Shown here: positions 53,097 to 64,000 of the stretch, piece after piece
Layout of the letters: each line of letters opens with the position of its first letter
Numbering within the stretch: position 1 is the stretch's first letter
From: Alicyclobacillus acidocaldarius subsp. acidocaldarius Tc-4-1
GTDB taxonomy: Bacteria; Bacillota; Bacilli; Alicyclobacillales; Alicyclobacillaceae
Assembly (NCBI RefSeq): GCF_000219875.1
Contig: NC_017167.1
Location: 600,765-664,764, forward strand
Length of the DNA stretch: 64,000 nucleotides
Direction of reading: 5' to 3'
Made by a program: the position numbers and the translations under genes
Notes under the pieces: model-generated
What the model saw: only the letters and a program-made list of their open reading frames with translations
Database searches by the model: none
What the model was told of the DNA's origin: nothing

Positions 53097-53126
53097 ACGA
53101 AAAAATCCGCGCAACAATGCGCGGAT
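53097..53126 (-). terminator. Terminator of tRNA-Pro
   Basis: On the minus strand ATCCGCGC pairs with GCGCGGAT, followed by a run of six T. It lies 14 bases beyond the tRNA 3' end. Confidence 0.85.
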
Positions 53127-53139
53127 TTTCGATCTTGAG

Positions 53140-53215
53140 TGGTCGGAATGACAGGACTCGAACCTGCGACCTCACGGTCCCGAACCGTGCGCTCTACCAC
53201 CTGAGCTACATTCCG
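53140..53215 (-). tRNA. tRNA-Pro (anticodon CGG)
   Basis: 76 bases with encoded CCA. Acceptor CGGAATG pairs perfectly with CATTCCG, D-arm GCTC/GAGC, anticodon arm CACGG-TTCGGGA-CCGTG with CGG at the decoding position, T-arm GCAGG-TTCGAGT-CCTGT. It reads CCG codons. Confidence 0.95.
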
Positions 53216-53314
53216 TCGCCTTGACGCCTCAAAGCGGACAGCGATAAATATAGCAGAGGGCACCTTCCTCGTCAAGGCCTTTTTGTGGAAAAGGGATGCC
53301 TGAGATGCTTTCCA

Positions 53315-54115
53315 TCAGACAAGCTCTCCAAATGCATATACGCTGTTGGCGAGTGAGCCGTATTGCCAATCGCGATGCAAAAGCCTCCCTTGTGGCCGCT
53401 CTTCACCAGCACCCATCGCGTAAAATAGCGGGATCAAGTGCTCCACGCCCCACGACGGCGCGGCCCACTCCGCATACGGCGCCTCTTCGCGGTAGGCAAA
53501 CAGCGCATCGACGTCCCCTTCGGAGATGCGCGATTCGAGCCAGCGCTCGAACGCCTCCGCCCAGGCTTCCGGCTGGCCGTCCTCCCGGTTCCATTGAAGC
53601 ATACGCAGGTTGTGCACCGTCGCACCGCTTCCAATGATCAAAACGCTCTCTTGTCGCAGGGGTGCGAGCGCCCGGCCAATTTGGAACTGATGTTCCGGGC
53701 GAAGCGCCGGATCGACGGACATCGAGACGACGGGGATGGACGCATCCGGGAAGATGCGAGACAGAATCGTCCAGACGCCGTGGTCGAAGCCGCGGGCTAG
53801 GTCCAGGCGCGCTTCGATCCCGGCGCTCACGAGAAGTTCTTGGATTCGAACGGCCAGCGCAGGGTCTCCTGGGGCTGGATATCGGATCTGGTACAGCGTC
53901 TCTGGGAAACCGTAGAAGTCGTGGATCGTGTCGGGTTGAGGCGATGCCGAGATGGTCTGAACTCCTTCGGTCCAGTGGGCGCTGAACACGACGATGGAGC
54001 GCGGGACAGGGAGATCGCGCGACAACTGATCCAGGTAACGTCCGTAGACACTGTCCTCGATCGCCACCATCGGGGAACCGTGGGCGATAAACAGGCTTGG
54101 CATTTCGCGAGTCAT
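53315..54115 (-). CDS. DODA-type extradiol aromatic ring-opening dioxygenase family protein
   Basis: 266 residues. Metal ligands and active-site histidines typical of class III extradiol dioxygenases (LigB fold, YgiD/DODA branch) are visible: L-F-I-A-H-G-S-P, V-F-S-A-H-W, R-G-F-D-H-G-V-W, V-H-N-L-R and V-E-H-L-I-P-L. Such proteins open catechol-type rings; the bacterial YgiD group acts on DOPA in vitro, but native substrates are unsettled. The start ATG has GAGAGAAG upstream on the minus strand. Monocistronic by position. Confidence 0.88.
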   Translation of the reverse strand: MTREMPSLFIAHGSPMVAIEDSVYGRYLDQLSRDLPVPRSIVVFSAHWTEGVQTISASPQPDTIHDFYGFPETLYQIRYPAPGDPALAVRIQELLVSAGIEARLDLARGFDHGVWTILSRIFPDASIPVVSMSVDPALRPEHQFQIGRALAPLRQESVLIIGSGATVHNLRMLQWNREDGQPEAWAEAFERWLESRISEGDVDALFAYREEAPYAEWAAPSWGVEHLIPLFYAMGAGEERPQGRLLHRDWQYGSLANSVYAFGELV

Positions 54116-54201
54116 AAAGGTACTTCTCTCCTTGTGGGAGGAATTTTTCCTCTCCGTTCAGAATGGAATGCAGATACGCCTGATTGTCATGGGAGGGGAC
54201 G

Positions 54202-54755
54202 ATGTTTTACCAGACGATTGACGATGATTTGAGGCTTCGGCTGTTGGAACCCAGAGATGCCGACGCCTTGTTCCGACTGCTGGATGAGTCGCGCGCCTAC
54301 CTGCGCGAGTGGCTGCCGTTTTGGACGACAATCAGAGTTCGGCGGACACGCGAGCGTTTATTCAGTCTGGTCTCCAACGATATGCGGCTCAGAACGGCGC
54401 CGAGATTGGCCTATGGTACCGAGGCGAGATCGCCGGTGTGCTGGGGTTGCACTACATCGATTGGGCCAATCGATCGACGAGCCTCGGCTATTGGCTGGGC
54501 GAGCGATATCAGGGCAAAGGAATCATGACCCGGGCTTGCAAGGCCGTGATCGACATCCTGTTTCGTGAATACGGCCTGAATCGCGTGGAGATCCGCGCCG
54601 CGACAGGCAACTACAAGAGCCGGGCCGTCGCGGAACGGCTTGGCTTCCAGTACGAAGGCTGCAAACGACAAGCCGAGTGGCTGTACGACCACTACGTCGA
54701 TCACGCCGTGTACAGCATCCTCGCGGAAGAGTGGCGAAGCCTGCAAGCCCGGTGA
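54202..54755 (+). CDS. GNAT acetyltransferase (RimJ/RimL type), apparent frameshift
   Basis: ATG 54202 follows GGAGGGG. The first 38 codons give R-L-R-L-L-E-P-R-D-A-D-A-L-F-R-L-L and L-R-E-W-L-P-F, the standard RimJ/RimL N-terminus. The frame then breaks, and the remainder (L-D-D-N-Q-S-S-A-D-T-R-A-F-I ... G-Y-W-L-G-E-R-Y-Q-G-K-G-I-M-T with the acetyl-CoA loop) is one frame over. One extra T at the TTTT run at about 54319-54322 rejoins them into a normal protein of about 184 residues. Members acetylate ribosomal-protein N-termini or other amines. Confidence 0.78.
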
Positions 54756-54765
54756 CGCCAGGCGC

Positions 54766-55269
54766 CTACCAAACTTTCCGCATCTCAATCTCGTCGTGCA
54801 GCGGAATGCCATCGAGGCCGAGGCGCGGAATCGACGGCTTTCGCTTCCGCGCCTCGTCGATGGCACCCACGTGCACGGCGTGAAACCGGTAGCCACGCCG
54901 CTGGTAGAATCGCATCGCTTTCAGATTGTCGTTCGATGTGATGAGCGTCACGCGCGGGACGCCGACCCATTTCGCCCTATCTTCCACCGCCTGCAACAAG
55001 CGCGTCCCCACGCCGATGCCTTCCACCAGGCTGTTCAGGCTCAGCAGTTCACATTCTTCGTCCAGGACCACGAACGTGGCGGCACCGACGTAGGCGCCGC
55101 CCTTCACCGCGATGACGGCTTCGACATCTTCCAGTCGGTACACCCTGCCGCGCGAGACCATCGTTTCGCCGCCCCATTCGCGGTTCCATAAGTCGAGGAG
55201 CCACTGTCGATCCGCCTCTCGCTGCGGGCGAATCACTTGAATGGTGTGGTGAGTCCGGGAAAGCTCCAT
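54766..55269 (-). CDS. GNAT N-acetyltransferase
   Basis: 167 residues. The acetyl-CoA-binding segment is L-N-S-L-V-E-G-I-G-V-G-T-R-L-L (a variant of Q/R-x-x-G-x-G/A), followed by A-M-R-F-Y-Q-R-R-G-Y-R, the typical fourth-motif helix. The N-terminal V-I-R-P-Q-R-E-A-D and W-L-L-D-L-W-N-R-E-W are common in the YhfP/YjdJ-like group. The substrate is unknown. It converges on the RimL-like gene with only 10 bases between. Confidence 0.85.
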   Translation of the reverse strand: MELSRTHHTIQVIRPQREADRQWLLDLWNREWGGETMVSRGRVYRLEDVEAVIAVKGGAYVGAATFVVLDEECELLSLNSLVEGIGVGTRLLQAVEDRAKWVGVPRVTLITSNDNLKAMRFYQRRGYRFHAVHVGAIDEARKRKPSIPRLGLDGIPLHDEIEMRKVW

Positions 55270-55332
55270 GGGTTCATCACTCCTCGGCGCCGCTCTTCGA
55301 TGCGAACACGTGATCGCGTTCGTTGGACAGAC

Positions 55333-55341
55333 CTGCTATAC
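55333..55341 (+). promoter_or_regulatory. Extended -10 promoter element of pcrA
   Basis: TGCTATACT: a TGn extension with TATACT, 37 bases before the pcrA start. No good -35 is seen. Confidence 0.5.
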
Positions 55342-55378
55342 TGATCAATAACACAACGGTGCGTGCAAAGGGTGATGG

Positions 55379-59745
<4,367 letters not shown>

Positions 59746-59786
59746 GCCTCGTAGATCAGGCAGGACTTCACGCTCACTCGACGAGC

Positions 59787-59816
59787 AAAAAAGCGGGCTG
59801 GCGTGTTGCCAGCCCG
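59787..59816 (-). terminator. Terminator oriented on the minus strand downstream of ligA
   Basis: CGGGCTGGC / GCCAGCCCG stem with a 5-base loop. On the minus strand it is followed by GC and six T; on the plus strand only AAATT follows. It may also end ligA transcripts weakly. Confidence 0.6.
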
Positions 59817-60317
59817 AAATTGAGGATGGGTTGCGGTGTTCGTCCCCGACATGCTGCCCTTCGCCGCGCTTTGGCCACTCGTTCTCCCGCCGCTTCGGTG
59901 GCCACGCGATGGAGGCGCCTGCCTCGCCGTGGACAACCGCCCGCGTGCGAAGGCGATTCACCGATGGGGGCCGCCGCGGACATCGGTGAGCTCGCCCCGG
60001 TGTGCACGCCTGTGCCAAACGTGTTTTGCGATTGCCCCGGCACCATGATCATGCCTCGAGGTAGGCGATAAGGGAAATACATGTTTTGTATATGAATGAT
60101 AAATCAATTCTTATCACTCCTGTCATCTTGCTGTAACCAAGTGGCGGTATACTCTACCTACACACGGCGGACATTCTCCCCTATCTGGCGTGTCTTGCAA
60201 AATTGCATATTGACGATTCAGCTTTTCCGTTGCCACAATCATAGGAGCGAAGGTAGATTTGGTTGTCAATCGCTTACATAGGTTGATACATCGTGAATTC
60301 GACAGGGTGATTCGGAC
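59817..60317. other. Intergenic region between ligA and metallopeptidase
   Basis: About 500 bases. The left half is G+C-rich with overlapping open frames on both strands. None has a convincing ribosome site with a stop before the minus-strand terminator. The right half (about 60065-60290) is A+T-rich and likely holds the promoter of the peptidase gene. A minus-strand small RNA or small gene ending at 59787 is possible. Confidence 0.45.
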
Positions 60318-61715
60318 ATGCGGAGTCGGTGGATGGGCGGATTTTTGGCCGCAAGTCTCGTGGCACTCGGGACCATGGGCGCAATGGGGGATGGGGCAAG
60401 CGGAGCCCTGGACATGCATCGGCAGGCGGCTTCGGTTGCCGATGGCAGCAAAGCGGTGAAGGAGGCGACAGCGTCCGCGCCCTCCGACGTACCCGGCGTT
60501 CACTTCTCTCTTCCGTTTTTCTTCGGACCGCCGGTGAAAATCGTGACCTTTGGCTCCGGCATTCCTTCGTCCGAGGTCACGCACATTCAAAATCTTCTCA
60601 ATCGTGTGAATTCCATTCAGCGCATTCGCGACTTTCTCGGCGTTCGCATGAACCACACGGCGACCATTGTCCTCGTGAAAAACGCGTCGGACTACCAAGC
60701 GGAACTCCGCCAGCTCGGCGTGTCGGCCGGGGACGCGTCCAGTCTTTCCGAGGACTCCAATGGTTTCACGCTCGGCAGCACGGTCGTCATTCCGTTGTTC
60801 CAAAATCCTACGGACGTGGACTTGGCTAACGTGTTGACCCATGAGCTCACGCACGTGGACATCAACCAGCACATTTCGAACATTCCCAGTTGGATGAATG
60901 AAGGCATGGCGGTCTACATGGGGATGAACGGTCAAAAAGCCATCGAGAATCCCGTCGATTTCGCGAGCGATGAGAAGCAGGACGCCGAGGACATTCTGCA
61001 GGTTGTCCAATCGAATCAACTGGTCCCTCTGACGGGCAGCGAGGCCGCCATCCTGTCCGGCCAGGAGACCTATGATTACGAGTTGCAGGACTGGCTAGCG
61101 GTATGCTATCTCATCGCGCACTACGGCAAGTCGTCCATTCAGACGCTGGTTCGCCATCTGGAATCAGAGAATCCCAACCAAGCGTTTTTCGACACCTATG
61201 GCGAGACGGTGTCAGCGTTCAACGCCCAATTCACCAAAGCCCTCAAGCAGTCCGCCAGCGTGGCCAGCGCGGGCGCGTCGCTCGAAATCAGCATTTCTCC
61301 GTCTTATCACGGCGAAATTTTCGTGCAACCGCCCAACCAGGCCGTCGGCCACGGATTCAAGGCTGAGCCGGGAACGCACCATGTGACCGTGACGCCTTCT
61401 GGACAAGTGCAGGCCGACCTGCCGTCGGTCGGGACGAAGAAGAGCAAGATTCCGGCCACACCCGGGACGATGTACGTTTCGCTGTTGCCACAGCGGTTCG
61501 GGAACGTGGACGGCCAGAAGTTGCTCGATGCCGAGATGGAAATTCAGATTCAAAACGGCCTGTACACCTTCGAAAATGCGTGGGAAGAACTCGAAAATAA
61601 CCCGATGTACGATCCGTCCTATCTGCCGGAGGTGCTGGGCGTCTCCATCACGGCCATCCACGACGAGGCTCCGAATGATCCCATTCTCACCATGCTGAAC
61701 GCCGAAAACGCATGA
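60318..61715 (+). CDS. Secreted zinc metallopeptidase-like protein (gluzincin type)
   Basis: 465 residues. The signal peptide has M-R-S-R-W followed by a hydrophobic core up to about residue 30. A catalytic-type domain carries L-T-H-E-L-T-H-V-D (the H-E-x-x-H zinc motif) and, about 18 residues on, W-M-N-E-G-M-A-V-Y-M, supplying the third Glu ligand. This matches the peptidase MA-like pattern. The C-terminal about 150 residues are beta-rich and unassigned. It occupies the position that yerH/camS has between ligA and gatC in Bacillus. Targets are unknown. No clear Shine-Dalgarno sequence precedes the ATG. Confidence 0.75.
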   Translation: MRSRWMGGFLAASLVALGTMGAMGDGASGALDMHRQAASVADGSKAVKEATASAPSDVPGVHFSLPFFFGPPVKIVTFGSGIPSSEVTHIQNLLNRVNSIQRIRDFLGVRMNHTATIVLVKNASDYQAELRQLGVSAGDASSLSEDSNGFTLGSTVVIPLFQNPTDVDLANVLTHELTHVDINQHISNIPSWMNEGMAVYMGMNGQKAIENPVDFASDEKQDAEDILQVVQSNQLVPLTGSEAAILSGQETYDYELQDWLAVCYLIAHYGKSSIQTLVRHLESENPNQAFFDTYGETVSAFNAQFTKALKQSASVASAGASLEISISPSYHGEIFVQPPNQAVGHGFKAEPGTHHVTVTPSGQVQADLPSVGTKKSKIPATPGTMYVSLLPQRFGNVDGQKLLDAEMEIQIQNGLYTFENAWEELENNPMYDPSYLPEVLGVSITAIHDEAPNDPILTMLNAENA

Positions 61716-61750
61716 GACATCGTCCACATGAGGACACAGGAGGGAACAAA

Positions 61751-61784
61751 GGGCCACCTCGCGATGGCCTTCGCGAGGTGGCCC
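61751..61784. terminator. Bidirectional terminator between metallopeptidase and small membrane protein genes
   Basis: Perfect 14-bp stem GGGCCACCTCGCGA / TCGCGAGGTGGCCC with a 6-base loop. CTTCTG follows on the plus strand and TTTGTTCC on the minus strand. Confidence 0.75.
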
Positions 61785-61812
61785 CTTCTGACGAATCGCG
61801 GCGATGCGCGCG

Positions 61813-61965
61813 TCAGTTGCGCGAGCGAAGGAATTCCTGTACTGAGAGCTTTTGCTCCGTGCGCGCGTGAAAGAATGCGATGCGGTTGGAATACCGGCCG
61901 GCGATGAAGGACGCCGGGATGACGACGGCGAGGGTGACGAGCAGGTCATGCATGGTCAAGGTCAT
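61813..61965 (-). CDS. Small single-span membrane protein (50 aa)
   Basis: A 50-codon frame from ATG 61965 with GGGAGGGG just upstream. The sequence has one hydrophobic stretch (L-L-V-T-L-A-V-V-I-P-A-S-F-I-A-G, about residues 8-23). A basic segment follows (R-Y-S-N-R), then a short polar tail ending E-F-L-R-S-R-N. No family was recognised. The strong ribosome site and its own terminator support a real gene; ATG 61953 is an alternative start. Confidence 0.6.
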   Translation of the reverse strand: MTLTMHDLLVTLAVVIPASFIAGRYSNRIAFFHARTEQKLSVQEFLRSRN

Positions 61966-62087
61966 AGGCCCCTCCCTGCAATGTGGTCCTTCATTCGCTC
62001 TATGTCTATGAGATCCCGAGGAGGGACATGACTGAACCGGGCGCATCTGCGCCTCTCAGGGGAAAATCGGCATCCATGGCCGGCCTG

Positions 62088-62096
62088 TGCTATAAT
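62088..62096 (+). promoter_or_regulatory. Extended -10 promoter of gatCAB
   Basis: TGCTATAAT, a consensus -10 with TGn extension, 68 bases before the gatC start. No strong -35 is seen. Confidence 0.6.
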
Positions 62097-62164
62097 CCCG
62101 AGAGGAACTTCGTCTGACAAACCTCATGACCATCCAATGGCACCCTGGAGAAGGAGGATGCTCA

Positions 62165-62467
62165 TTGAAGATCACCGATGAGACGGTGAGTCACGTCGCC
62201 AAACTTGCGCGGCTGTGGCTTCATCCTCAGGAACTCTCGCAACTCGTTCCCCAGTTAAACGACATTCTCGAGTACGCCGCAAAACTGCAGAGCGTCTCGT
62301 TGGACGGCGTGGAGCCGACAAGTCACCCGTTCCATGAGGTGAATGTGGTGCGCCCGGACGTGCCCCGCGAAAGCCTGTCGAGAGTGGAAGCGCTCCGCAA
62401 TGCGCCGGATCAGGATCAGGGCATGGTGCGCGTTCCGGCGGTTTTGGAAGGAGGGGGCGGCGCATGA
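62165..62467 (+). CDS. gatC: Aspartyl/glutamyl-tRNA amidotransferase subunit C
   Basis: 100 residues from TTG 62165, which has AAGGAGG 8 bases upstream. The N-terminus I-T-D-E-T-V-S-H-V-A-K-L-A-R-L, the middle L-N-D-I-L-E-Y and V-E-P-T-S-H-P are GatC landmarks. GatC ties GatA to GatB in the enzyme that converts Glu-tRNA(Gln) and Asp-tRNA(Asn) to Gln- and Asn-tRNA. Confidence 0.95.
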   Translation: MKITDETVSHVAKLARLWLHPQELSQLVPQLNDILEYAAKLQSVSLDGVEPTSHPFHEVNVVRPDVPRESLSRVEALRNAPDQDQGMVRVPAVLEGGGGA

Positions 62468-63918
62468 GTACTCCGACGGTGAAGGAGATCCTCCGGTCCA
62501 TCGCGGCAGGGGAGACCAAGGCGCGCGACTGGGTGGAGCAGTCGCTCCGCGCGATTCGCGAGATTGACGGCCGTCTGAAGGCGTTCCTCCTCGTGGATGA
62601 GGAGCAGGCGCTCGCGGCGGCGGACCGGATCGATCGCGCCAAGATGTATCAGCATGCACCGCTTCGCGGCGTTCCGTACGCGGCCAAGGACAACATCGTC
62701 ACGCGGGGCGTGCGGACCACGGCCGCGTCCCGCATCCTCGAGAATTACATACCGCCTTACAACGCCACCGTGATTGACAAGCTGCAGCAGGCCGCGGCCG
62801 TGATGGTGGGCAAGACGAACATGGACGAGTTCGCGATGGGATCGTCCACGGAGACGTCCGCGTTCCAGAAGACCGCGAACCCGTACGGCGAGGACCGCGT
62901 GCCCGGCGGATCCAGCGGCGGGTCGGCGGCGGCGGTGGCGGCCGGACTGGTGCCGTTCGCACTGGGTTCGGACACGGGTGGATCCATTCGCCAACCGGCG
63001 GCGTTCACCGGCTGCTTCGGCATGAAGCCCACGTACGGACGGGTGTCCCGGTACGGGCTTATCGCGTTTGCGTCATCGCTCGATCAGATCGGCCCGTTCA
63101 CGCGGACGGCGGAGGACGCGGCGCTCGTGCTGAACGCCATCTGCGGCCACGATCCGCTGGATTCCACCTCAAGCCGCCAGCCGGTGCCCAATTTCGCGGA
63201 CGGGATCGACAGGGGCGTCAAGGGCGTGCGCGTGGGTATCGTGCGCCACCTGCCGGAAGAGGGGCTTGAGCCGGGCGTGAAGGCGGCGGTCCATCGCGCC
63301 ATTCAACAGCTCGAGGCGGAGGGCGCTGAAGTGGTGGAGATTGAGCTGCCGCACATGGAGTACGCGGTGGCGACGTACTATCTCATCGCGCCGGCGGAGG
63401 CGTCGTCGAACCTCGCTCGCTACGACGGCGTGCGGTACGGGCGGCGCGCGGAAGCGTCGAGCCTCATTGAGATGTATGAGCGGTCGCGCAGCGAGGGCTT
63501 CGGCATGGAGGTCAAGCGCCGGATCATCATCGGCACCTATGCCCTGTCCTCCGGATATTACGACGCGTACTACAAGCGGGCGCAGCAGATGAGGACGCTC
63601 ATCCGCCAGGACTACGAACGGGCGTTTGAGGCGTGCGACGTGATCGCCATGCCGACGGCGCCGACGACGGCGTTTAAGCTCGGCGAGAAGCTGGACAACC
63701 CGCTGCAGATGTACCTGAACGACATCTACACCATTCCGGCCAATCTCGCGGGCCTGCCGGGTGCGAGCGTGCCGTGCGGATTTGTGGACGGGCTGCCCGT
63801 GGGGCTGCAGCTCATTGGCCGGCCATTCGATGAGGCGACCATTTTGCGCGTGGCGCACGCGTACGAGCAGGTGCGCGACTTCGCGTGGCCGAAACCGGTG
63901 CTGGGGGTGGCAGAATGA
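62464..63918 (+). CDS. gatA: Aspartyl/glutamyl-tRNA amidotransferase subunit A
   Basis: 484 residues, amidase signature family. The Ser-cisSer-Lys triad is visible: Lys in A-A-K-D-N-I, and two Ser in [10 protein letters not shown] and D-T-G-G-S-I-R-Q-P. GatA frees ammonia from glutamine for GatB. It overlaps gatC and gatB by ATGA at both ends. Confidence 0.97.
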   Translation: MSTPTVKEILRSIAAGETKARDWVEQSLRAIREIDGRLKAFLLVDEEQALAAADRIDRAKMYQHAPLRGVPYAAKDNIVTRGVRTTAASRILENYIPPYNATVIDKLQQAAAVMVGKTNMDEFAMGSSTETSAFQKTANPYGEDRVPGGSSGGSAAAVAAGLVPFALGSDTGGSIRQPAAFTGCFGMKPTYGRVSRYGLIAFASSLDQIGPFTRTAEDAALVLNAICGHDPLDSTSSRQPVPNFADGIDRGVKGVRVGIVRHLPEEGLEPGVKAAVHRAIQQLEAEGAEVVEIELPHMEYAVATYYLIAPAEASSNLARYDGVRYGRRAEASSLIEMYERSRSEGFGMEVKRRIIIGTYALSSGYYDAYYKRAQQMRTLIRQDYERAFEACDVIAMPTAPTTAFKLGEKLDNPLQMYLNDIYTIPANLAGLPGASVPCGFVDGLPVGLQLIGRPFDEATILRVAHAYEQVRDFAWPKPVLGVAE

Positions 63919-64000
63919 ACTACGAGACGATCATCGGCCTCGAGGTGCACGTCGAGCTGAAGACGGACACCAAGATCTTCTGCGGCTGCCGCAACGACAG
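63915..64000 (+). CDS. gatB: Aspartyl/glutamyl-tRNA amidotransferase subunit B (5' end only)
   Basis: Only 28 codons are inside the window. They begin [17 protein letters not shown] and reach C-G-C-R-N-D, the conserved GatB N-terminus. The start overlaps the gatA stop. Confidence 0.93.
   Translation, partial: MNYETIIGLEVHVELKTDTKIFCGCRND

Overview
The window reads as chromosomal DNA of a G+C-rich, endospore-forming member of the Bacillota. It carries the sporulation trio prkA-yhbH-spoVR, a secreted D-Ala-D-Ala carboxypeptidase, an aa3-type quinol oxidase with heme A synthase, and the pcrA-ligA-(x)-gatCAB block usual in Bacilli. Gene content and base composition suggest Alicyclobacillus or a close relative. 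That is an inference from content, not from an alignment. Starts are often GTG or TTG, and most start choices here rest on a visible Shine-Dalgarno sequence.

Layout. 1-6.9 kb: end of an esterase gene, a type B carboxylesterase, then prkA-yhbH-spoVR. 7-11 kb: a decayed MFS transporter, a PfpI/DJ-1 protein, a lipoprotein whose terminator is followed by a relic of a group II intron, a TRIC/UPF0126 membrane protein and a pyrimidine-dimer glycosylase family protein. 11-16.8 kb: an EAL protein, then a co-directional run of glycosyltransferase, APS kinase, sulfotransferase, nitroreductase and aroA. The first three look like a route to a sulfated glycan. 16.8-24.4 kb (minus): an RND efflux pump, and a GntR/YtrA-type regulator with two ABC ATPase/permease pairs, preceded by a clear promoter and a palindromic operator. 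24.4-28.6 kb: RNase Z and MFS genes divergent from marR and a CPA1 antiporter. 28.6-34 kb: an ABC-2 transporter with a DesK/DesR-like two-component pair, a Crp/Fnr-like box, a phosphoesterase and a UDG-fold protein. 34-39.3 kb: qoxABCD-ctaA. 39.4-47.1 kb: dacF-like PBP, O-methyltransferase, phosphodiester glycosidase plus a beta-propeller-like partner, a dehydrogenase cluster and a DUF420 protein. 47.3-50.3 kb: gtrA-like gene with an OmpR-type two-component system and a HesB-like protein. 50.3-53 kb: an SDR gene split by an IS607-family element carrying tnpB and a serine recombinase. 53-55.3 kb: tRNA-Pro, a dioxygenase and two GNAT genes. 55.3-64 kb: pcrA, ligA, a secreted metallopeptidase, a small membrane protein and gatC-gatA-gatB (cut by the window end).

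Three observations stand out. First, the IS607-type element can be bounded to the base: GG lies at both ends, and deleting the element restores the SDR reading frame exactly. Second, a short relic fuses the 5' end of a group IIC-like intron to a piece of its maturase, placed directly after a transcription terminator. Third, four otherwise normal genes (histidine kinase, gtrA, GNAT, IS607 recombinase) are each broken by one base at a T or G homopolymer. These could be sequence errors or real slippage sites. No CRISPR array or rRNA gene was seen.
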